A DNA stretch of 36,554 nt from a virus (IMGVR_UViG_3300029448_000070:11414-47967); one strand, 5' to 3'. Positions 24,920-32,589 are shown, numbered from the stretch's first letter. Numbers and translations: made by a program. The notes: a model not told the origin generated them from the sequence alone.

Positions 24920-25033
24920 ATGAGTGATAAAGAATTAAAAGAGTGGGAAGAAGAATATAAAGAAGTACAAAAAGATGTTAAATGGATATTTCCTTTAACA
25001 ATAGTAATAATAATAATAAATATATTGACATGA
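24920..25033 (+). CDS. 37-aa single-pass membrane protein
   Basis: The frame reads MSDKELKEWEEEYKEVQKDV followed by KWIFPLTIVIIIINILT: an acidic amphipathic helix and one C-terminal transmembrane helix. Its TGA overlaps the ATG of the next gene (ATGA). Such tail-anchored small proteins are common among phage early genes that act on the inner membrane. The target is unknown. Confidence 0.55.
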   Translation: MSDKELKEWEEEYKEVQKDVKWIFPLTIVIIIINILT

Positions 25034-25182
25034 AAAAAGACGAGTTATTGCATCATGTATGCGAATTTTATATGAAACACAATTCATTAAGTGAGGACAC
25101 ACCTGAAGGTCCAATAGTAAATAAAATTACTGCAAAAGTATACGAGTTAAAAAATAAGTTATTCATTAAATTAAATAAATAG
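25030..25182 (+). CDS. Small hypothetical protein, 50 aa
   Basis: The start at 25030 is chosen because it forms an ATGA overlap with the preceding stop. An upstream ATG at 24982 in the same frame would add an Asn-rich stretch that lies inside the previous gene. The product (MKKDELLHHVCEFYMKHNSL, ending FIKLNK) is helical and mixed in charge, with no recognised domain. It ends in TAG two bases before the next ATG. Confidence 0.5.
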   Translation: MKKDELLHHVCEFYMKHNSLSEDTPEGPIVNKITAKVYELKNKLFIKLNK

Positions 25183-25184
25183 TT

Positions 25185-25775
25185 ATGGGAATGGATATAT
25201 CGGGTATAAACCCACAGACTACAGGTACTGAGCCTGTATTTCCAAGCAATTGGGATGAGTTATCAGATAAAGCAAAAGCATTTTATTTAGAAATAAAAGA
25301 CGATTGGGATGAAGCTAATCCAGGAGTATATTTTAGAGCAAATATATGGTCGTGGAGACCAATACATCTTGCAATTGTGCAAGCTAATATATCATTAGAG
25401 CTAGGAATAGATGATGATACAATAGAAGGTATGGGACATAATAGTGGAGATGGATTAAAAACACAAAAAGAATGTAATGCATTAGCTCATGCTTTAGAGT
25501 TATTAGCTGATGGTATGGATGAGGATAAAGTAACAGAGTTTGGATTTGCATTTGGTTATTGGAATTATAGAGATGGAGCTATGATTGTAAGTGAAGAAGA
25601 TACAGAAGTATTAAATAAAAAATATCCTTATGGTAAATGTATTACTGAAATGCCACTTAAATTGGCAACAGGTAAAACAACCAAGGATGTATGGCCAGCA
25701 CATGTTACTCAAGTAAAACATCTAAGAGAATTTATAGAGTTCTTGAGACATTGTGGAGGCTTTGAGATATGGTAA
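25185..25775 (+). CDS. MGMD-type conserved phage protein of unknown function
   Basis: The 196-aa protein starts MGMDISGINPQ and carries GVYFRANIWSWRPIHLAIVQ. The pairing 'MGMDxxGxNP' plus 'YFRxNxWxWRPL' is a signature I recall from many phage and bacterial hypothetical proteins. The middle holds MGHNSGDGLKTQKECNALAH and the end REFIEFLRHCGGFEIW. No catalytic set is apparent, though the conserved Trp, Arg, Asp and His residues suggest ligand binding. It follows the 50-aa gene by 2 nt. Confidence 0.6.
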   Translation: MGMDISGINPQTTGTEPVFPSNWDELSDKAKAFYLEIKDDWDEANPGVYFRANIWSWRPIHLAIVQANISLELGIDDDTIEGMGHNSGDGLKTQKECNALAHALELLADGMDEDKVTEFGFAFGYWNYRDGAMIVSEEDTEVLNKKYPYGKCITEMPLKLATGKTTKDVWPAHVTQVKHLREFIEFLRHCGGFEIW

Positions 25776-25790
25776 CATATTTCACTGTGT

Positions 25791-25823
25791 AAAAAACCTT
25801 AGTAAAAACCTTAAAAACCTTAG
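25791..25823 (+). repeat. Three short direct copies of AAAAACCTTA
   Basis: The 33-bp stretch just before the ATG at 25826 contains AAAAACCTTA three times at intervals of about 10-12 bp. It sits in the leader of a small gene and may be a protein-binding site or a replication-slippage product. Confidence 0.5.
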
Positions 25824-25825
25824 TC

Positions 25826-26104
25826 ATGTATTATATAAAATACGAATGCGATCTCTTTGGAGATCATAAAGCAGCTATTGAGTTGCTATGTGAAGTTCAT
25901 ACAATAGAATTTTGCAATCAAATTGAAGCACTTAAATTCATAGAAGAATGTACAAGTGCATTAACGAAGCCATGGGATGTATGTCCTTGGTTATCAGATA
26001 ATTGTGAAATGTTTGAAGAGCCACCAAATGGTAGTGAAAGAATAGATTCTTTAAAAAATATTCATTTAATTGCAAATGATGAAGATTTCAAGAATTTATT
26101 ATAA
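25826..26104 (+). CDS. Small acidic hypothetical protein, 92 aa
   Basis: The product starts MYYIKYECDLFGDHKAAIEL. It has an alternating beta/alpha look and scattered Cys and Trp residues (KPWDVCPWLSDNCEMFEEPP), and it ends in an acidic helix. It is the last gene before the structured leader of the polymerase operon and is preceded by a triple short repeat. No family was recognised. Confidence 0.5.
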   Translation: MYYIKYECDLFGDHKAAIELLCEVHTIEFCNQIEALKFIEECTSALTKPWDVCPWLSDNCEMFEEPPNGSERIDSLKNIHLIANDEDFKNLL

Positions 26105-26135
26105 AAAAATATGTTATAACGTTTGTTTGTTATAA

Positions 26136-26143
26136 TATATTTG
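26136..26143 (+). promoter_or_regulatory. Possible Bacteroidota -7 box for the replication operon
   Basis: TATATTTG matches TAnnTTTG in the 162-bp gap before the gene at 26267. No TTTG at the usual -33 distance is present, so the promoter is weakly supported. A start near 26150 would place the long stem and terminator that follow within the transcribed leader. Confidence 0.35.
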
Positions 26144-26150
26144 TTTATAT

Positions 26151-26261
26151 TTACTTGATTGTTGTAATAGATTTTATTATAACTATATAGAAGTCATAAT
26201 CTACTAAAAATCAAGTAATGTGTGTGTTGATGAGGCGGTATTAATTTATCGCCTCATTTTT
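26151..26261 (+). ncRNA. Structured leader ending in an intrinsic terminator (attenuator or small RNA)
   Basis: A perfect 10-bp stem TTACTTGATT/AATCAAGTAA (26151-26160 with 26209-26218) encloses TAGATT/AATCTA (26168-26173 with 26198-26203). After 12 nt comes a terminator hairpin TGAGGCG/CGCCTCA (26231-26237 with 26250-26256) followed by TTTTT. The terminator lies only 5 bp before the ATG of the polymerase operon's first gene, so it must either release a ~110-nt RNA or be read through conditionally. The pairing is seen; attenuation is inferred. Confidence 0.6.
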
Positions 26262-26266
26262 GTCTA

Positions 26267-26494
26267 ATGATTAAATTAAATGTCATGGGAAAAATGAAAT
26301 GGATTAGTCAAATGATCGAAGATGGATCATTTGAAGGAGACTTTATGCCTCTTTATATAGAAGCTAAAGATAATAACAAACCAATATTTACATATGCTGG
26401 AACTACATATTCTACATCATATGCTAGAATCATTGTTGATTTTGTTAAAGGAACTAAAGATAAATTAGAGATAGTTAAAAGATTAGAAAAATGA
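26267..26494 (+). CDS. Small hypothetical protein coupled to the polymerase gene
   Basis: The 75-aa product reads MIKLNVMGKMKWISQMIEDG, then aromatic-rich beta-like material (YAGTTYSTSYARIIVDFV) and a basic end. An in-frame ATG at residue 7 is an alternative start. Its TGA overlaps the polymerase ATG (ATGA), implying translational coupling and probably a replication-linked role. It has no recognised domain. Confidence 0.55.
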   Translation: MIKLNVMGKMKWISQMIEDGSFEGDFMPLYIEAKDNNKPIFTYAGTTYSTSYARIIVDFVKGTKDKLEIVKRLEK

Positions 26495-28389
26495 TTTATT
26501 ATATAGGTGATTTAAATTTAGGAAAAGAGTTCGATCATTGTGAATATTCTACAATGGAATTTGCTGTTGAATACTTTAAAAATAAAAGAGTAGTAGGTGT
26601 AGACACTGAGACAGAGGGAATGGATTTTACCTGTAAAAGAATGATAATGTTTCAGATAGGTGATGCAGAGAATCAATTTGTAATTGATACAAGAACAACA
26701 TCGATTGAACCATTGAGAGATATATTAGAAGGTAGTGAAAGAATTAAAATATTACACAATGCTAAGTTTGATTATAAATTTATTAAGAAATGGGCTAACA
26801 TAGAACTGTCTAATATTTATGATACATTTTTAGTAGAAAGAGTTTTACATTGCGGTAAAAAAACTGTAAGATTTGGACTAAAACATTTAGTTAAAAGTTA
26901 TTTAGATGTAGAATTAGATAAAGAGACAAGAAATCAATTTGTAAAGTTAGAAGGTCAACCATATACTAAAAAACAAATACAATATGGTGCTAAAGATGTT
27001 GAATATTTATTTAAATTAAGACAACTGCAACTAACTGAAATATCAAACAAAAATTTAAAAAATGTAGTATTGCTTGAGAATAGTGTTGTAGAAGCATTTT
27101 CTGAAATAGAATACAATGGCTTAAATTTAGATACAGAAAGATGGAAAGGATTAAGTATTGAATTTTGTAATACAGCTGAAGAAATATCATTAGAGTTAGA
27201 TGAAACAGTAATTAATCATCCTCAACTTCAAAAATTTGTATTAACATATATACAAGGAGATCTATTTGCTCCTAGAGAAGATTTAAGAAAAATAAGTATT
27301 AACTGGGACTCACCTAAGCAAGTATTAGAAGTGATGAAAGCTTTAATACCTAATCTAGATAATGTAAATGGTAAAGAGTTATATAAATATAGAAACAATT
27401 ATACTTTAGTTAAAAAGTATATTAAATATAAAGAGTACATGAAATTATGTACATCATACGGTGAAAAGTTTTTTAAATATTTGAAATCTGATGGAAAGAT
27501 TCATACTAATTTTCACCAAATATTAGATACAGGTAGAGTTAGCTCTAGTGATCCTAATATGCAACAAATTCCTGCTGACAACAAGTTTAGAAATTGTTTT
27601 ATAGCACCAGAAGACTGGGTGTTTGTAAGCTCAGATTATGCTAGCCAAGAGTTAAATGTTATAGCTTATGGTTCTCAAGATCCTGTATGGATACAAGCAT
27701 TAAAAGACAATCAAGACTTACACAGTGTATGTGCTGAACTTGTTTATGGTCAGGAATGGGTAAATGCTGCTGAGAGTAAATGCAATTACATGAGTAGGGG
27801 TACAAAGTGTAATTGTTCTCAGCATCAGGTACTAAGAAATAATGTTAAAGCAATTAATTTTGGCTTAGCTTATGGCATGGGTCCAAATAAATTAGCTGAT
27901 ACTTTACAAATATCTACACTTCAAGCCGGATCTCTTATCAAAAAATACTTCCAGGCTTTTCCAGCAATCGGGGGGTTCTTGGGAAAACTTGGTGATTTTG
28001 GTAAGAGACATGGCTACATTACAACGTTTCCGCCTTTCAAAAGAAAGAGATGGTTTGATAAATGGTACGACAAAATATGGCATCATCGATCATCTATAAT
28101 GGAATTAGGAAGCATTGAAAGAGCAAGTAAAAATACTCCTATACAAGGAGCAAGTGCAGATATGACTAAATTAGCATTAATAAATATTCACAAATATATA
28201 AAAGAGAATAAAGTTAATGTTAAACTGGTAATGACTGTGCATGATCAGATAGATACTATCTGTCATAAAAATTATGCAAAAGAATGGAAATTAAAAATGA
28301 CTGAGCTTATGGAAGAAGCAGCTATTACAGTAGTAAAAAATGGACTATTGAAAGCTGATACACACATATCACAAGTTTGGGAAAAATAA
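26491..28389 (+). CDS. Family A DNA polymerase with 3'-5' exonuclease
   Basis: This 632-aa replicative polymerase lacks a 5' nuclease domain. Exonuclease motifs are DTE (D38, E40), NAKFD (N90, D94) and YGAKD (Y165, D169). In the polymerase domain are TGRVSSS (347-353), motif A SDYASQEL (D382, E387), motif B RNNVKAINFGLAYG (R449, K453, Y461) and motif C VHDQ (H584, D585). In motif C the usual Glu after HD is Gln. Between motifs A and B lies a Cys-containing insert with C431, C440, C442 and H445 that could bind zinc. It heads the replication gene array with helicase and primase. It would copy the phage genome in the host cytoplasm. Confidence 0.92.
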   Translation: MIYYIGDLNLGKEFDHCEYSTMEFAVEYFKNKRVVGVDTETEGMDFTCKRMIMFQIGDAENQFVIDTRTTSIEPLRDILEGSERIKILHNAKFDYKFIKKWANIELSNIYDTFLVERVLHCGKKTVRFGLKHLVKSYLDVELDKETRNQFVKLEGQPYTKKQIQYGAKDVEYLFKLRQLQLTEISNKNLKNVVLLENSVVEAFSEIEYNGLNLDTERWKGLSIEFCNTAEEISLELDETVINHPQLQKFVLTYIQGDLFAPREDLRKISINWDSPKQVLEVMKALIPNLDNVNGKELYKYRNNYTLVKKYIKYKEYMKLCTSYGEKFFKYLKSDGKIHTNFHQILDTGRVSSSDPNMQQIPADNKFRNCFIAPEDWVFVSSDYASQELNVIAYGSQDPVWIQALKDNQDLHSVCAELVYGQEWVNAAESKCNYMSRGTKCNCSQHQVLRNNVKAINFGLAYGMGPNKLADTLQISTLQAGSLIKKYFQAFPAIGGFLGKLGDFGKRHGYITTFPPFKRKRWFDKWYDKIWHHRSSIMELGSIERASKNTPIQGASADMTKLALINIHKYIKENKVNVKLVMTVHDQIDTICHKNYAKEWKLKMTELMEEAAITVVKNGLLKADTHISQVWEK

Positions 28390-28396
28390 ATTAGTT

Positions 28397-28807
28397 ATGA
28401 AATATAAAGTAAATGAAGCAAGTCCTAGACATAAAGAGACTTTGCATATATTAGACCTAATATCTAGAGCTTTAGGTATAGGTATGAATACTCTTTTAAG
28501 TAAAAAACGACAAAGACATATTGTAGATGCACGACGTGTATGTTATGTGATATTACAGGAGCAAATGAGATTACCTGCTATTGTAATAGGATCTTATTTT
28601 GACAAAGATCATGCTAATATTAGGCATCATCAAAAAGAACATGATGTATTATATAAAGTGTATCCTGATTATAGGTTGATGTACGATAAAGCTGATAAAG
28701 TAGTTAGGTCTAATGAATATGTTGAGCATAATGTATATAATTGTGTAGAGAACATGCTATTAAGAATAGAATTATTAGAGAAAAAGCTTAAAAATGTAAG
28801 TATATGA
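28397..28807 (+). CDS. Protein resembling DnaA domain IV (DnaA-box binding)
   Basis: The 136-aa protein contains a region like the C-terminal DNA-binding domain of DnaA. ISRALGIGMNTLLSKKRQRH is followed by VDARRVCYVILQEQMRLPAI and VIGSYFDKDHANIRHH. The last part corresponds to the DnaA signature with RDH-T (here KDHANI at 70-75). The ATPase domains are missing. A C-terminal coiled coil (CVENMLLRIELLEKKLK) may allow dimerisation. Placed between polymerase and helicase genes, it may recognise the phage origin or compete with host DnaA. The stop overlaps the next start (ATGA). Confidence 0.65.
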   Translation: MKYKVNEASPRHKETLHILDLISRALGIGMNTLLSKKRQRHIVDARRVCYVILQEQMRLPAIVIGSYFDKDHANIRHHQKEHDVLYKVYPDYRLMYDKADKVVRSNEYVEHNVYNCVENMLLRIELLEKKLKNVSI

Positions 28808-28935
28808 ATGATTGGGATAGAGAGCCTTATCAAGATGAGGTTAATAAAGTAAAATGTAAATATTGCGGTGAAGACTCAGACTATGATTTTTGTAACAGTA
28901 GTTGTAGTCGAGCTTACTGGCAAGAAATGGATTAA
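28804..28935 (+). CDS. 43-aa zinc-finger-like protein
   Basis: The frame reads MNDWDREPYQDEVNKVKCKY, then CGEDSDYDFCNSSCSRAYWQ and EMD. CKYC and CNSSC give a C-x2-C ... C-x3-C arrangement like small phage zinc fingers. It overlaps the DnaA-like gene's stop by ATGA and lies within the replication operon. Metal binding is likely; the role is unknown. Confidence 0.55.
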   Translation: MNDWDREPYQDEVNKVKCKYCGEDSDYDFCNSSCSRAYWQEMD

Positions 28936-28946
28936 AATTTAAAAAT

Positions 28947-29069
28947 ATGAGTAGAGAATTATTAAATTGTTATAGTACTTGTTGTAGTGCTCTTACAGAT
29001 TCTGATCAAATGATTTGTTCGGACTGTAGAGAACATTGTGAAATTTATTATGGTGATGAAGAAAATTAA
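28947..29069 (+). CDS. 40-aa Cys-rich protein
   Basis: The frame reads MSRELLNCYSTCCSALTDSD, then QMICSDCREHCEIYYGDEEN, with cysteines grouped as CxxxCC and CxxCxxxC. It is a second tiny Cys-rich protein placed next to the 43-aa one and just before the SF2 helicase. It is probably a zinc-binding accessory. Its function is unknown. Confidence 0.55.
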   Translation: MSRELLNCYSTCCSALTDSDQMICSDCREHCEIYYGDEEN

Positions 29070-29074
29070 AGATT

Positions 29075-30265
29075 ATGATTAAAACAATGAGTAAATGCAT
29101 CGAAAATAAAGATAAAGAACAAAGAAAAGCACTTAACTTGTGGGCTCATCATAAATTTATTGGTAGTATAATTGCTGGCACTGGATTTGGTAAAACACGA
29201 GTTGGAGTATTGGCAGTAGGTAAAGTATTAGAAATGTATCCGGAAGGAAAAGCATTAGTATTAGTTCCCACTACTCAGTTACAAGAACAATTTGAATCTG
29301 AGTTTTTAAAATGGGGTTATACTGATGTCCTAGATAGAGTAAATATACAATGTTACCAGTCAGCTTATAAATTTAAAAACGAATCTTATGAAATTGTAAT
29401 TGCAGATGAGATTCATTTAGGATTGAGTAAACAACATTTTAAGTTTTTTGAAAATAATAAATATCGCAAACTATTATGTTTAACAGCAACAATACCTGAA
29501 GATGAAGAGTATAAATTTAAATTAGCTGAACTAGCACCTACTGTGTATCGTTTAAAATTAGATGACTGTGTAAAATTAGGACTTGTATCACCATATGAAA
29601 TATATTGTATGGCTGTAGGTTTAACTGAAGAAGAGCAAGCTGAATATAAGAAAGCAAATAATATGTTTGTCCACTATAAATATAAATTGGGACAATTTGA
29701 TGCATTTAATGAAGCTAAAAGAATATTAGCAAGTAAAAATGCTCAAGGCCATGAAAAACAATGGGCTGTATTATTTTATAAAGCTATTAGAGCTCGTAAA
29801 GCAGTAGTTGATTTTGCTTCTTATAAAATAGAAGCATTAAAAACTTTAACATTGCAGAATCCTACAAATAAAATTCTTACCTTTGCTGGCGCTAATGAAT
29901 TCACTGATAAAATGTGTGATGCATTAGGTAAGTCAGCTATAGCATATCATTCCAAGAAAACAAAGAAACAAAAGGATGAAGCCTTAAAACTATTTAGAAC
30001 AAATAAGAAACGAATATTATGTTCTACTAAAGCTCTTAACCAAGGTTTTGATGTGCCAGATGCAGATATGGGTATTATATGTGGGTTAACAAGTAAATCT
30101 TTGACTATGATTCAGCGAGTAGGTAGACTATTAAGATTCCAAGAAAATAAGATTGGAAAGATAGTAATTCTATATGTAGAAAATACTCAAGAAGAAAAAT
30201 GGTTAAAGTCCGCAGTTAAAGGTTTAACTAATGTCAACTGGGTTGACTTAATAACAGAAGAATAA
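29075..30265 (+). CDS. Superfamily 2 helicase
   Basis: The 396-aa protein has the SF2 motif set: Walker A GTGFGKT (35-41), VLVPTTQLQEQF (Ia), DEIH (111-114), LTATIP (136-141), then in the second RecA domain LTFAGANEF, CSTKALNQGFDVPDADMGII and motif VI QRVGRLLR (347-354). It looks like the RAD25/UvsW-like branch that remodels branched DNA or unwinds R-loops during recombination-dependent replication. A second ATG at 29087 is possible. It is followed after one base by the loader-like gene, so it belongs to the replication operon. Confidence 0.85.
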   Translation: MIKTMSKCIENKDKEQRKALNLWAHHKFIGSIIAGTGFGKTRVGVLAVGKVLEMYPEGKALVLVPTTQLQEQFESEFLKWGYTDVLDRVNIQCYQSAYKFKNESYEIVIADEIHLGLSKQHFKFFENNKYRKLLCLTATIPEDEEYKFKLAELAPTVYRLKLDDCVKLGLVSPYEIYCMAVGLTEEEQAEYKKANNMFVHYKYKLGQFDAFNEAKRILASKNAQGHEKQWAVLFYKAIRARKAVVDFASYKIEALKTLTLQNPTNKILTFAGANEFTDKMCDALGKSAIAYHSKKTKKQKDEALKLFRTNKKRILCSTKALNQGFDVPDADMGIICGLTSKSLTMIQRVGRLLRFQENKIGKIVILYVENTQEEKWLKSAVKGLTNVNWVDLITEE

Positions 30266-30266
30266 A

Positions 30267-30821
30267 ATGAATATTGAAATTGATTTATCTCTACTTAAAG
30301 AAAATCACTTATCTCCAGATGATTATATATTTTTATATTTAATTTGGAGAAAAGGATTTAACACTGTAGAGAGCATTCCACTTAGAATCAAGGCTACACG
30401 ATTAGAACACGACGGTTGGATTACATTAAATGATGAATTAGATCATACAAAATTTGTTGTACAACAAAAGTTTAAAGATTTATATTTAGCTGATGCAGAT
30501 AAAATGTTTGAAGAATTGGTAGAATTATACCCATTCAAAGTTTTATCTCCTACAAGAGGTGCAAGAGTACTTCGAGCTAAGGATCCTAATTCTATGAGTA
30601 ATAAAAAGGCTAAAAATAGGTATAAAAGAATTATACAAAATAAGCCTCATCTTCATAGATATATTATCAAATGTTTGAAAACACAATTAGAACATGAAAA
30701 AGATAATTTAGGATACATGCAAAACCTTGATACATGGATTAATAATCATACTTGGGAAAAGTATGAAGATGTTAACTTAAAAACTAACCAAGATGATAGA
30801 AGAATCACCAGAAAACTCTGA
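30267..30821 (+). CDS. Replication accessory protein, helicase-loader-like candidate
   Basis: The 184-aa protein starts with a helical, winged-helix-like region (SPDDYIFLYLIWRKGFNTVE, then IPLRIKATRLEHDGWITL). A central part follows, and it ends with GYMQNLDTWINNHTWEKYED. The final 'LxTWIxxxxWEKYED' element is frequent at the ends of phage replication-initiation and DnaT/DnaD-like proteins. It overlaps the DnaB-like helicase gene by 29 nt, as loader and helicase genes often do. It may help load the helicase at the origin or fork. The inference rests on position and the C-terminal motif. Confidence 0.5.
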   Translation: MNIEIDLSLLKENHLSPDDYIFLYLIWRKGFNTVESIPLRIKATRLEHDGWITLNDELDHTKFVVQQKFKDLYLADADKMFEELVELYPFKVLSPTRGARVLRAKDPNSMSNKKAKNRYKRIIQNKPHLHRYIIKCLKTQLEHEKDNLGYMQNLDTWINNHTWEKYEDVNLKTNQDDRRITRKL

Positions 30822-31731
30822 AATATTATATGGCAGAGGATTTCAAGCAATAAACAAATCTGTTGATCAGTCTATAGCAATAGTTAAAGATGCTATGGCT
30901 GGAAAGAGAGATGTATATCCTACAAAATGGAAAAGATTAAATAAGAATTTATTAGGAGGATTGCAAAAAGGTAAGATGTATGTTATTGCAGGTCGTCCTG
31001 GCGTAGGTAAGTCTGCATTTAGTAATCAAATGATATTTGATGTCTTAGATAATAATGCAAATAAAAATATAATAGTATTGTATTGGAGTTTTGAGATGCC
31101 GGGTTATCAACAAATTATGCGTAGCGCTTCTAAAAGTGTTAAAAAGGAAGTTAGTGAATTATTATCTGTTGAGGCAAGACTTAAAGATGAAGAGTTCAAA
31201 AACTATGCCAACAGTGTAGATAGATTTAGAAAGTATCCTGTTTATTTTAATAGTGTTCCAAGAACAATGGAGTATATTAAACAAACAAATGAACAAGTAT
31301 TTAGTAAATCTCCTAAAGCAACTGTTGTTAATGTATTTGACCACTCACGGTTAATTAAAGGATCTAACGAACACAGCGAGCTTCAGAAGTTAAATGAAAT
31401 TTCTAAAGGTTGTATGTGGTTGCAGGCTAAAATGGATACTATTAATATATTATTATCTCAACTAAATAGAAATATAGAACAAGAGCACAGAGCTAAAAAT
31501 CAATATCAGCCTCTCTTGACAGATCTATTTGGTGGCGACAGCATTGGTCAAGACGCCCATGTTGTAATGATATTAAATAGGCCTCATGATTTATATGGAA
31601 TAACTGATACATACTGCGATGAAAATCCTGCAGGACTATTAGCATGTCATATGGAAAAGAATAGAGATGGCTTACTAGGTTTAATACCTTTTGAAGCTGA
31701 TATGTCAACATTTACAATTAATGAACGATGA
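30793..31731 (+). CDS. DnaB-like replicative helicase (RecA-fold ATPase)
   Basis: The 312-aa protein is essentially only the C-terminal ATPase domain of DnaB. It has Walker A GRPGVGKS (67-74), SFEM with the catalytic Glu (E101), and a Walker B-like VFDHSRLIKG (D183; DnaB has 'IDYLQL'). SQLNR (222-226), DLFGGDSIGQDAHVV and EKNRDG (288-293) follow in the order of DnaB motifs. The N-terminal primase-interaction domain is missing or replaced by about 45 residues. It should form a ring on the lagging strand and work with the primase at 34.6 kb. Its stop overlaps the radical SAM start (ATGA). Confidence 0.88.
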   Translation: MIEESPENSEILYGRGFQAINKSVDQSIAIVKDAMAGKRDVYPTKWKRLNKNLLGGLQKGKMYVIAGRPGVGKSAFSNQMIFDVLDNNANKNIIVLYWSFEMPGYQQIMRSASKSVKKEVSELLSVEARLKDEEFKNYANSVDRFRKYPVYFNSVPRTMEYIKQTNEQVFSKSPKATVVNVFDHSRLIKGSNEHSELQKLNEISKGCMWLQAKMDTINILLSQLNRNIEQEHRAKNQYQPLLTDLFGGDSIGQDAHVVMILNRPHDLYGITDTYCDENPAGLLACHMEKNRDGLLGLIPFEADMSTFTINER

Positions 31732-32588
31732 TACAAAAAGTAAATAGAAAATCTTTTAAAATTAGAGAGTCTGGTAGATCTACAGATTATATATCTCCTA
31801 GCTTTGGGCACGGTTGTTTATATAATTGTTCTTATTGTTATATGAAGCGTAATAAACCGGTTGGACTATCTGTTGCTACAAATACAGATGATATATTAAC
31901 AGCTATAAATAGTCATGCATGGTTTGCGCAAATGGAAGCAATAAAACCTAATCAAACACATCCTGTTTACATTACTTATGATATCAGTTGCAACGAAGAC
32001 TTTGCATTGCATGCTAAATATCATGAGTGGCGTAAAATATTTACATTCTTTAAAGATCATGATATAGCTATGGGCAGTTTTGCAACTAAGTATGTAAACC
32101 CTGACCTTACAGCATTTGATCCTGAAGGTAAAGTTAGACTTAGATTTAGTCTTATGCCGCAACATAAAGCTGATATACATGAGCCTAATACATCTAAGAT
32201 TATAGATCGTATTAAAGCTATTGATGCATTTATTGATGCTGGATACGACGTACATATAAATTATAGTCCTATTATTATATATGATGGATGGCTTAAAGAT
32301 TATAAAGAGTTATTTGAAATGGTTGGTGATTATGTAACATATAAAGACCAAGTATTGTCAGAATGTATATTTTTAACACACAATGAAAATAGACATGAGT
32401 ATAACTTAAAAGATAATCCTAAAGCAGAAGATGATTTATGGACTTCACAATGGCAAGAGCCTAAAAAGTCTCAATATGGAGGCAAAAATATTAGATACAG
32501 ATCTGGTATGAAAAAAGAATTAATTAACCGATTTCAAGGTGTTCATAAAAAAATGATACCTTGGAATACAATTAGATATATATTTTAA
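31728..32588 (+). CDS. Radical SAM enzyme related to spore photoproduct lyase
   Basis: The 286-aa protein has the radical SAM cluster motif CLYNCSYC (C30, C34, C37), preceded by SPSFGHG. Such a 'GHGC.xxCxYC' lead is typical of the spore photoproduct lyase-like branch. Later blocks include HPVYITYDISCNEDFA, KVRLRFSLMPQ and AGYDVHINYSPIIIYDGWLK, as in a partial TIM barrel. SPL reverses thymine dimers using S-adenosylmethionine; relatives act on other DNA or RNA bases. The gene is coupled to the helicase upstream and lies 1 nt from the Sak4-like gene. Repair or modification of phage DNA or nucleotides is inferred; the substrate is unknown. Confidence 0.75.
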   Translation: MIQKVNRKSFKIRESGRSTDYISPSFGHGCLYNCSYCYMKRNKPVGLSVATNTDDILTAINSHAWFAQMEAIKPNQTHPVYITYDISCNEDFALHAKYHEWRKIFTFFKDHDIAMGSFATKYVNPDLTAFDPEGKVRLRFSLMPQHKADIHEPNTSKIIDRIKAIDAFIDAGYDVHINYSPIIIYDGWLKDYKELFEMVGDYVTYKDQVLSECIFLTHNENRHEYNLKDNPKAEDDLWTSQWQEPKKSQYGGKNIRYRSGMKKELINRFQGVHKKMIPWNTIRYIF

Positions 32589-32589
32589 A

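Noticed and set aside
24982-25029. Longer N-terminus (Asn-rich) for the small gene ending at 25182.
   Set aside because: The extra part lies inside the 37-aa membrane protein gene and reads a simple AAT-repeat stretch; the ATGA junction at 25030 is the better start.
24502-25182. Possible stop-codon reassignment (TAG read as an amino acid), as known in some crAss-like phages.
   Set aside because: Genes ending at 24504 and 25182 use TAG directly before the next ATG, and no gene needs TAG read-through to stay open. No suppressor tRNA was seen.
31896-32255. Leftward open frame of about 119 codons.
   Set aside because: It is antisense to the radical SAM gene; its composition is the mirror of the real coding strand.
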